Source: a virus
Length of the DNA stretch: 64,000 bases
Virus record (IMG/VR): IMGVR_UViG_3300010334_000023
Location: 124,001-188,000 of that record
Direction: 5' to 3' (one strand)
Notes under the pieces: model-generated
What the model saw: the letters and a program-made list of their open reading frames with translations, nothing else
Database searches by the model: none
Told to the model about the DNA's origin: nothing
Shown here: positions 1 to 6,546 of the stretch, piece after piece
Layout: the number at the start of each line of letters is the position of its first letter
Position numbering within the stretch: position 1 is the stretch's first letter
Position numbers and translations under genes: made by a program

Positions 1-732
1 GGCAGCTTCCAGAGTGGCCACTTCTTGCAGATGCTTGTTGTCCCAGTTGTTGATCTTGTTCTGCAGATCTTCGATGGCCTTGGCAATCTTCTCATTAGCA
101 GTCTTCACGGTGCGTATGCGAAACTCTTCCTGATCAATCTCAGTCTTGGTGGCCTTGATCAGTTCCTTGAGATTCTCAGCCTTTTGGCTCAGCAGCGTGA
201 TGCCCAGCAGCTCTTCGATGATCTCGCGCTGTTTGGCAGCACCCATGGCCAAGAATGGCTCTGTGTAGGTGTTTAGTGCCACGATGTGCTTGAACAGCGT
301 GTGGCTCATGCCTATGAGCTTGACGATGTCTTTCTGGCTGTCACGCGCATCGCCCTGTGCTTCATCGGTGGCTTCTTCGCCAACCTTGCTCTCATCATCC
401 ACCATCCAGCGGAAGAACTGCGGCTTGCGACCGCGCTCAATGCGATGCGTGTGACCATTGAGCTCGAATTCGATGCTCACGGCCATGTTCTTGCCGTTGA
501 TCTTGTTGACGAGGTTGTCGCGCTTGATGTTGGTCAGTGCTTCACCGTACAGCCCATAGCTGATGGCTTGGAGTATGGTGCTCTTGCCCACGCCGTTGCG
601 CGAACCATTGCCGCCCAGATCCAGATTGTCACCTAATACCAAGGTCAATCCGTTGCGATCCAAGTCCACTGCTTGCGTTACCGCACCAACAGACAAGAAG
701 TTCTTGAGGCTCACGCTTTTCAGTTTCAACAT
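1..732 (-). CDS. 46: Recombination nuclease ATPase subunit gp46 (Rad50/SbcC-like), N-terminal part
   Basis: This is the N-terminal 244 residues of an SMC/Rad50-type ATPase; the rest lies beyond the left edge of the window. The start is ATG at 732, 2 nt after the gp47 stop. Residues near 10-55 carry the ABC ATPase entry: an FLSVG segment, then SRNGVGKST, the Walker A P-loop, with Ser where the first loop Gly usually sits. Residues near 160-180 read FLAMGAAKQREIIEELLGI, typical of the Rad50/gp46 region before the coiled coil, and a charged coiled coil begins near residue 190. In T4, gp46 pairs with gp47 to resect DNA ends for recombination-dependent replication. The adjacent gp47 gene supports the call. 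Only the C-terminal ATPase half and hook cannot be checked. Confidence 0.93.
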   Translation of the reverse strand, partial: MLKLKSVSLKNFLSVGAVTQAVDLDRNGLTLVLGDNLDLGGNGSRNGVGKSTILQAISYGLYGEALTNIKRDNLVNKINGKNMAVSIEFELNGHTHRIERGRKPQFFRWMVDDESKVGEEATDEAQGDARDSQKDIVKLIGMSHTLFKHIVALNTYTEPFLAMGAAKQREIIEELLGITLLSQKAENLKELIKATKTEIDQEEFRIRTVKTANEKIAKAIEDLQNKINNWDNKHLQEVATLEAA

Positions 733-734
733 GC

Positions 735-1754
735 TTATATGCTCTGATAGATCTGGATCAACTGCTGCCGATCTATGGTATTGGATTCTATGCTCTGCAG
801 ATGGCTGATCACGATGGTGTCCACGCTCTCAAAGTTGATGTCACCATCTGGTATGGCACCTTGCGCATCTGCTTTGGCCACCTGTAGGTTCACTTCGCGA
901 GCGTTGAGTTCGCGCTCAAACAGCTCCTTAAGGAAGTTGGCTTCTTCATAGGTGATGTCCAGATCCACTGCGATGCGAGCATAGGTCTTGGCATCAATGA
1001 TAGATTCTGGATCTTCCAGCAGCGTGCTCAGAGGCGTTACGCGATATTTTGGAGCACCAGGCCAAGCACGGAACGTGGGATACTTGCCTGGTTCCCAGAG
1101 CATGATGCCTCGGTTGTCATCCCAGGCATCTGAGTAATCATGTGGGAAGCAGTTGCCAGTATACCAAACCTTGCCGCGGTTCTGTCGCTTGTGGAAATGG
1201 CCAGTGAACACCTGCGTTTGGTTAGCAAAATGCGTCTCGTTGAGCAGCCCGTGATCTGGCATCTCCACCATGGCATTCATCTTGAACTTTGGCAGTTCGA
1301 AATGTCCAAACATGTATGGCGCTTTGATCTTTGGCACAGATTTCCAATCATCGCCTACCAACCATGGTATGAAGCTTACGCCATCAAACACCTGTTGTGT
1401 CTCGATCAAGCGGATGTTCGCAAATTCCTTGATGTAAGGGATGCTGTGGATCTCGTACTTGTCCCTGTAGAACAGATCATGGTTTCCTATGAGGAAGAAC
1501 ACATTATCAAAGTAATCGTTCAGCTTTTTGAGCCCGCTCACTGAGTAGTTGAGCGTGCTTACATTGATAGCACTGCGATTGTGATGCCAATCGCCGCCGA
1601 AGATGCAGTTCTTGCTGCCCCATTCTTCGGCCTGCTCGATCATCCATTCTATGAACTGCTCACAGCTGGAGTTGTGCTCGCGGCTGTTGTTTCGCAATCC
1701 ATAGTGGATGTCGGTGAAGTACACTGTCTTTGAGAAGTCTATGTCTTTTGCCAT
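735..1754 (-). CDS. 47: Recombination nuclease subunit gp47 (Mre11/SbcD-like)
   Basis: A 339-residue metallophosphoesterase that forms the nuclease half of the gp46/gp47 complex, trimming DNA ends for recombination. The calcineurin-like motifs are all present in order: DIHYG (15-19), GGDWHH (53-58), GNHD (90-93), GHFE (150-153) and GHFHKR (185-190), which supply the two-metal His/Asp/Asn ligands. Length equals the T4 protein (339 aa). It is cotranscribed with gp46 (2-nt gap) and follows gp55 by about 33 nt. No unusual substitutions are visible in the metal-binding motifs. Confidence 0.95.
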   Translation of the reverse strand: MAKDIDFSKTVYFTDIHYGLRNNSREHNSSCEQFIEWMIEQAEEWGSKNCIFGGDWHHNRSAINVSTLNYSVSGLKKLNDYFDNVFFLIGNHDLFYRDKYEIHSIPYIKEFANIRLIETQQVFDGVSFIPWLVGDDWKSVPKIKAPYMFGHFELPKFKMNAMVEMPDHGLLNETHFANQTQVFTGHFHKRQNRGKVWYTGNCFPHDYSDAWDDNRGIMLWEPGKYPTFRAWPGAPKYRVTPLSTLLEDPESIIDAKTYARIAVDLDITYEEANFLKELFERELNAREVNLQVAKADAQGAIPDGDINFESVDTIVISHLQSIESNTIDRQQLIQIYQSI

Positions 1755-1787
1755 GCACTTGTATGTTACGGCATCAGCTCATATTGA

Positions 1788-2645
1788 TCAAGTGCTCTCT
1801 TTGGCAGCAGAAGCAGCAGCATCTGCTGCGGCACGAGCCTGTTGGTTCTTCATGTCATGCTCGGTTTGGCGCGTGTAGCTTGGTGTGGCACCATGCATGA
1901 TCAGGATGTCATCTCGGATGTTTTGGTTGCGTTTCTCTATGTTGAGTACGCGAGTGAAGCTGTTGGTGATGGCAGCAGTGTAATAGGCAAATGGATTGGG
2001 AGTCTCGGATCGGCTCTCGTCAAACTGCAGTCCGATCTGGCTGAGCTGTAGCAGAGCTTGGCTCTTCATCTCGTCTATATAAGTGTATCCTCTCCAATTG
2101 CCGCGATGTCCGTAGCGTTCAACCAGCTTCATGAACATCATGGCTAGCTTGTTGGTCATCTTACCATGAGTGATGTTGAAGTGTCCGTTTTCCAATCCAC
2201 CCTGCCAGTGGCTCTTGCCCACGCACATGAATTCACCATCCCTGTATATGAAGTGCTGATATGGTGGAAAGTTGCACTTGATGTGGCGTTCTGCTTCAGT
2301 CTTGGCCTTGTGTAGCTTTTCCTCGTTGATCGGTATGTGATCAAATGTCATCAACCTAACCACGATGTCTTCAACTAACACGCTATTGGGATCCAGTATT
2401 ATCACTGGATTCCTGGTACCGGCTGCTACAGCAGCTTTCTTGGCTACTACAGCCATCTGATCCAGTTTGGTCTTGCGTGCATCTTCCAAGCGTTCTGTGT
2501 TTATTTTAGCAAGGTCGTTGGTGATGATGTCGTAGTTGGCATACTTGGTCTCTATGAATTCGCAATAGCTAGCTTTGCTGCGGTGTATCTCTTCCAACAG
2601 GTCCTTGTTAGTTAGATACTTGATCTTGGTCACTGCTATCGCCAT
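1788..2645 (-). CDS. 55: Late-transcription sigma factor gp55
   Basis: This 285-residue protein is the phage late sigma factor. Residues about 160-255 match the gp55 core: HGKMTNKLAMMF, then YIDEMKSQALLQL, NPFAYYTAAITNSF and VLNIEKRNQNIRDD, corresponding to sigma region 2, which binds host RNA polymerase core and reads the -10-only late promoter. T4 gp55 is about 185 aa; here an N-terminal extension of about 100 residues of unknown role and an Ala-rich tail are added. The ATG at 2645 is preceded by GAGGTGA with 8-nt spacing. Sites of the form (C/T)ATAAATA in front of structural genes in this window are its expected targets. Confidence 0.93.
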   Translation of the reverse strand: MAIAVTKIKYLTNKDLLEEIHRSKASYCEFIETKYANYDIITNDLAKINTERLEDARKTKLDQMAVVAKKAAVAAGTRNPVIILDPNSVLVEDIVVRLMTFDHIPINEEKLHKAKTEAERHIKCNFPPYQHFIYRDGEFMCVGKSHWQGGLENGHFNITHGKMTNKLAMMFMKLVERYGHRGNWRGYTYIDEMKSQALLQLSQIGLQFDESRSETPNPFAYYTAAITNSFTRVLNIEKRNQNIRDDILIMHGATPSYTRQTEHDMKNQQARAAADAAASAAKEST

Positions 2646-2669
2646 CTGCGGCTCACCTCGCTGTATTCT

Positions 2670-2684
2670 GCGTGACCGTCACGC
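2670..2684. repeat. Perfect 7-bp inverted repeat upstream of gp55
   Basis: GCGTGAC-c-GTCACGC is a perfect dyad in the leader of the gp55 gene, about 25 nt before its ATG. It could be an operator, or form a 6-bp hairpin with a 3-nt loop in the gp55 leader RNA. No flanking sigma70-like promoter for gp55 was convincing in this 144-nt divergent gap; the only other signal seen there is the late promoter on the plus strand. Confidence 0.45.
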
Positions 2685-2756
2685 ATAGCTGTAAAGTTGT
2701 CCAAAATCTACCAGTTAAGTCAATTTTGTCCATGAGATATTTGGTGGTTTTATCAC

Positions 2757-2764
2757 CATAAATA
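2757..2764 (+). promoter_or_regulatory. Late promoter (CATAAATA) for the baseplate operon
   Basis: CATAAATA differs by one base from the T4 late consensus TATAAATA. It lies 25 nt upstream of the first structural gene of the block, leaving room for a short leader with GAGG 5 nt before the ATG. The gp55 gene sits next door on the opposite strand. Confidence 0.8.
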
Positions 2765-2789
2765 CTAAGCCGGGAAACGTGAGGTATTT

Positions 2790-3599
2790 ATGGCCGAAAA
2801 TGGAAATCCAACAAATGCCACTGCAGCCAGCGCCACTCCTGATTCGGATGCGCAAGGTCGCAGGGTGCGCTTGCGCCCCAAGCCGGCAGCTGTGGATCTG
2901 ATCTATGGTACCTCTGGACTGCTACAGCCCCTGAGGACTACCAACGGTCTCACTTGGCCATATCAACCCACCATCACCTATGACAGCACAGTTGAGTACA
3001 GTTCTATAGACATGGTGCATGTGAACCAAGAAATCCTGGGTTACACCAAGACTCCTGCGATAAAAATGACCGTAGCTGGCGCTTTTAGCGTGCAGAACCA
3101 ACAGGAAGGCATCTATGCTTTGGCTAGCATACACTTCCTTCAGACTGTGACCAAGATGTACTTTGGTACTGGTAGCAATCTAGGCATACCCCCACCTGTG
3201 CTGCTGTTTGACGCATACGGGCAGTACATGTTCAATGCTCTGCCAGTGTTAGTCACCAATTTCACAGTTGAACTGCCTAACGACGTGGATTATGTTCCGG
3301 TCAACCTAGCTAACATACAAACCTATACCCAGCTACAGACACAGACAAACACAGTAGGCTACAGTCAGACGCAGACAACCACCCAGCTGAGTTCATACCA
3401 GAATGCTGCTAGTGCTGCTTATGTGGCCAGCAACATGTTCACAAGCAGCCTACAGAGTCCTGCTGGTTATATATGGTTACCAAGCGTGTTCACGCTCACG
3501 GTAGGTATCACTGTTCAGAACACTGCCAAGCGTTTGCGTGCGTTTAATCTTGAAGACTTCCGCACCGGAGCGCTGATGAAGACAGGTGGTTGGATATGA
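2790..3599 (+). CDS. Baseplate tail-tube cap/junction protein, gp48-like
   Basis: A 269-residue structural protein opening the baseplate operon. The N-terminus (1-40) is Ala/Pro-rich and probably flexible. A central part contains ALASIHFLQTVTKMYFG and LPNDVDYVPVNLANIQ, followed by a Gln/Thr-rich linker (about 185-215) and a C-terminal strand region ending with LEDFRTGALMKTGGWI. The layout (helix with aromatic residues, then a late FTLTV strand) recalls T4 gp48, which caps the baseplate hub and starts the tail tube. Position directly before gp53 fits. gp54 or another tube-initiator is the main alternative, since similarity is judged by eye. Start ATG has GAGG at 5-nt spacing. Confidence 0.62.
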   Translation: MAENGNPTNATAASATPDSDAQGRRVRLRPKPAAVDLIYGTSGLLQPLRTTNGLTWPYQPTITYDSTVEYSSIDMVHVNQEILGYTKTPAIKMTVAGAFSVQNQQEGIYALASIHFLQTVTKMYFGTGSNLGIPPPVLLFDAYGQYMFNALPVLVTNFTVELPNDVDYVPVNLANIQTYTQLQTQTNTVGYSQTQTTTQLSSYQNAASAAYVASNMFTSSLQSPAGYIWLPSVFTLTVGITVQNTAKRLRAFNLEDFRTGALMKTGGWI

Positions 3600-3904
3600 C
3601 CAAGGTTACCTATGACAAGAATAGCCCTTACTATCAGACTCAACAGATCACCAACTATGTGGGTTATCTTGACTATTGGAACGGACAATACATACTACCT
3701 CAGCCCACAGACAGCATCTACAAGATACCCTTCATCTACAATCACCGTCCTGATCTGCTGAGCTATGAGCTATACGGAACTAGCCAGCTATGGTGGGTGT
3801 TTGCGCTGAGGAATCCAAACCAGTTGATCGATCCAGTTTGGGATTTCGCGAGCGGTCTCACCATATACATACCGGCTCAACAGACACTGCTTAAGGTTAG
3901 CTAA
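3596..3904 (+). CDS. 53: Baseplate wedge protein gp53
   Basis: A 102-residue homologue of T4 gp53, a wedge component that locks neighbouring wedges together around the hub. The signature region is YELYGTSQLWWVFALRNPNQ followed by a short loop and LTIYIPAQQ at the C-terminus, the usual YG-x-LWW...P pattern of the family. Compared with T4 gp53 (about 196 aa) the protein is short, as in cyanophage-type relatives. The ATG at 3596 overlaps the previous stop (ATGA) and is preceded by AGGTGG; an upstream TTG at 3590 is possible but less likely. Confidence 0.85.
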   Translation: MTKVTYDKNSPYYQTQQITNYVGYLDYWNGQYILPQPTDSIYKIPFIYNHRPDLLSYELYGTSQLWWVFALRNPNQLIDPVWDFASGLTIYIPAQQTLLKVS

Positions 3905-6516
3905 TGGCTTCTACATATTTCATAAATGGTCGCGAAGTATCTGCGGAAGAATATCAAGCTTACAAGAAGCAACAGGCAGCTGAAGAGGCTGCGACAAAAA
4001 CAAGATCTGACAGCGTATTCACTATTGGTAGGGCAGCAGACGCACCAGCTGCTAGCAATCCCACTCCCTTGGATCAGAACGCACAAGTTAACAGGCAAGC
4101 TGCAGCTCCGTTGGATACAAAGTTCAATGATCCAAACAAGACCAACAGCAATAGCGTCAATCAGCTGGGACAAAGCCCCAATGCTGCACAGATCACGCCA
4201 GCTAACGGCAGCTTTGAATCAAGGATCGCTACATATGGCCTAACCTTTAATCCCTACCCAAACGCTCTCAATGAGTATGCCAATTACACTTATCACATCA
4301 GATGGTTCATGACTACCGAAGCTGAAGCCTACAACAATGTTGATGGACAGAATCCCAACAGCAGCAGGCTGACCAAGACGGTGATAGCCGAGAGTGGGGT
4401 CACAGCTGGTCTAAACATAGTTGAACTGAGGATCAAGGCCAGTTCTGGTGGCAACAAAGAAAAGCGCAACATGTGGTGCCTGCAGGAGCTGGACATGGTG
4501 CTCAGCGAACCTCTGAATCTCAGCCTCTTTGACAAGATCTACTATTCTGCGCAGGAGATAGGCGTGGTCAATCACGCTAGATGCCCTTATTTCATCGAGA
4601 TCTGGTTCAACGGATACAACGAGGATGGCACTATAGCAGCTCCAAACCTCTTCTATACCTTGTATAGAGTGGGATTCATAGATGTTGAAGCATCTACTAA
4701 CACAGCTGGTACCACCTGGAACATCAAGTTCTATGGTGACAACAGCACAGGTGAGATGAATCAGCTGGCTATACCGCAGGCTGGCCTCAACATACCAGCT
4801 ACCAATCTGGGAGAATTTTTTGATAATCTTACCAGTAAGTTGAACACCCAGGTACCAGAGGTAAACAACGATGGCATCCGACGGGTGATCTACAAGATTG
4901 AATATCCCAACATCTGGAAGACATGGAACATGCGACCTGCCGACACTGACAAGCATGTCAATCGCGCAGGCAGCATGAACAAGGAGGATGGCGCACCCGG
5001 AACTGGTACTGTAGTCAAGATAACCAAGGGTCAAGCTATAGAAAGCATAGTGAACTATGCTGTGTACAGCTGCAAGGAAGCGCAGGATTGGATCACCGGT
5101 AATTCTGGAGCAGCTCAAGGCGGTGCCACCTTCAATGACCACGGTCTCATAGGCTATGTCAGCGTTTATGCCAAGACCAAGATCGTAGGCTTTGATCCTG
5201 TCACACGAGATTACATACGCGAGATTACCTACACTCTGTGGCGCACAGAAAGCACCAAATCTTATACTGACATTCAAGCTGTGAACCAAGCCATGCAGCC
5301 CAGCACACAGCAGGCTAAGCTAGCCTATCTGGTGCAGAACCAGCGATTAGTCAAGAAATATGACTATATCTACACTGGATTGAACACAGAAGTGATCAAC
5401 TTTGACATAAAGATGAACCTAACCTGGATGTTCGTGCAGCCAAGCTGGAGCCAAGGCAACAGCTATGGCCAATACGCTCAACCAGCGTTGGTGAACCAAG
5501 ACAGCCAAGACTTTCGCAAGCAGAAAGGAACCCTGCCGCAGGACAAGACACCTGGTAATGCTCAGCAGCTTAACCAAATCGACAGAGCGCTGGGTGGAGC
5601 TGGCACTCCGCAGGACATTGGCCAGCAATTGATCAATGCTCTACCTCCCGGAGCGCAGGCAGCCAAGGATTATGTAGCCAAGAACCTCGCTGATCCCAAT
5701 ACCAGAGTGATAAAGTTTGATGCCAGCAATGGACAGCTGGCAGTGACGGCTGCTCAAGAGAATGATCCGTTCCTACAGAAATATCTGGCTACGGTGAAGA
5801 ATTATCAAACTCAGCGCCAGTCTCAGCTAGCCACGGCGTTTGTTGAAGATACCAAGCTTGACATAAACTCGGTGGTGTTCCCACCTCTGCCAATGGTAGC
5901 AGTGTTTGACAGCAAGCCAACCACGCAGAACGCACAGCAGAACACGGACCAACGCAAGACCCCTGCTAACACGGACAGCCAGAACTTTCCAAGTGGCACT
6001 GGATTCGTGGGAGCCGTGATGGGCAACATATTCGACGTGCGCACAGAAGCTTTCAACTCCATAGAGATCACCATACGCGGTGATCCTTGGTGGTTGCCTG
6101 GCAGCAACATTGCGCTGAACAACATCGTAACAGGCCTGACCAACAACAACAGTGCGCAGGCATCTCAGCAGAACCAAAACAAGGCCAATTTCCTCGGTGG
6201 AGATAACTGCTTCCTGTTGGAGTTCAGGGTTGGCATGGTACTGGACGAAGCTACTGGTCTGGCAATAAGCACTGCTCAGGGTGGTGCAGATTTCTTCAAC
6301 GGAATATATGTAGTTGATGAAGTTGAAAACATCCTTAGCCATGGCAAGTTCACTCAGATACTCAAGGCACACAAGGATGTGTTGGCACAGAATCCAATCA
6401 GCACACAGAATCTACAGAGCAATAATGGTCCGGGAGGCAGCCAAACCAGCGTTGGGGCTGCAGCCCCTAGCGCTCCTCCCAGTAGCAGCGCTGGAAATCC
6501 CATGGGTCCTAGATAG
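3904..6516 (+). CDS. Large baseplate hub-like structural protein
   Basis: An 870-residue protein translationally coupled to gp53 (TAATG overlap). Residues 1-100 are low-complexity and Gln/Ala-rich. Residues 100-310 contain a folded block with NPYPNALNEYANYTYHIRW and a KIYYSAQEIG segment. A Gln-rich linker covers about 530-690. The C-terminal part (about 700-835) has SIEITIRGDPWWLPGSN and a GIYVVDEVENILSHG strand-turn, which recalls hub domains of gp27/gpD-type tail proteins. It lies between gp53 and gp5, where a gp27-equivalent is expected. The role as hub protein is inferred from position and this C-terminal pattern; the exact T4 counterpart is not certain. Confidence 0.6.
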   Translation: MASTYFINGREVSAEEYQAYKKQQAAEEAATKTRSDSVFTIGRAADAPAASNPTPLDQNAQVNRQAAAPLDTKFNDPNKTNSNSVNQLGQSPNAAQITPANGSFESRIATYGLTFNPYPNALNEYANYTYHIRWFMTTEAEAYNNVDGQNPNSSRLTKTVIAESGVTAGLNIVELRIKASSGGNKEKRNMWCLQELDMVLSEPLNLSLFDKIYYSAQEIGVVNHARCPYFIEIWFNGYNEDGTIAAPNLFYTLYRVGFIDVEASTNTAGTTWNIKFYGDNSTGEMNQLAIPQAGLNIPATNLGEFFDNLTSKLNTQVPEVNNDGIRRVIYKIEYPNIWKTWNMRPADTDKHVNRAGSMNKEDGAPGTGTVVKITKGQAIESIVNYAVYSCKEAQDWITGNSGAAQGGATFNDHGLIGYVSVYAKTKIVGFDPVTRDYIREITYTLWRTESTKSYTDIQAVNQAMQPSTQQAKLAYLVQNQRLVKKYDYIYTGLNTEVINFDIKMNLTWMFVQPSWSQGNSYGQYAQPALVNQDSQDFRKQKGTLPQDKTPGNAQQLNQIDRALGGAGTPQDIGQQLINALPPGAQAAKDYVAKNLADPNTRVIKFDASNGQLAVTAAQENDPFLQKYLATVKNYQTQRQSQLATAFVEDTKLDINSVVFPPLPMVAVFDSKPTTQNAQQNTDQRKTPANTDSQNFPSGTGFVGAVMGNIFDVRTEAFNSIEITIRGDPWWLPGSNIALNNIVTGLTNNNSAQASQQNQNKANFLGGDNCFLLEFRVGMVLDEATGLAISTAQGGADFFNGIYVVDEVENILSHGKFTQILKAHKDVLAQNPISTQNLQSNNGPGGSQTSVGAAAPSAPPSSSAGNPMGPR

Positions 6517-6518
6517 AC

Positions 6519-6526
6519 CATAAATT
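6519..6526 (+). promoter_or_regulatory. Late-promoter-like motif (CATAAATT) before gp5
   Basis: CATAAATT, two mismatches from the T4 late consensus, starts 3 nt after the stop of the upstream gene. It ends 20 nt before the gp5 ATG, with AGGGGA as Shine-Dalgarno in between. Position matches the other late sites of the block. Confidence 0.55.
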
Positions 6527-6546
6527 ACTGAGCAGGGGATCAAACC

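Noticed and set aside
2646-2789. A sigma70-like promoter for gp55 in the divergent gap
   Set aside because: TTGACT at 2718 has no acceptable -10 at 16-18 nt; no other pair was better.
4411-5289. A 292-codon minus-strand open frame inside the hub-like gene
   Set aside because: The plus-strand frame is a continuous 870-residue product coupled to gp53; the minus frame has no motif or start signal.
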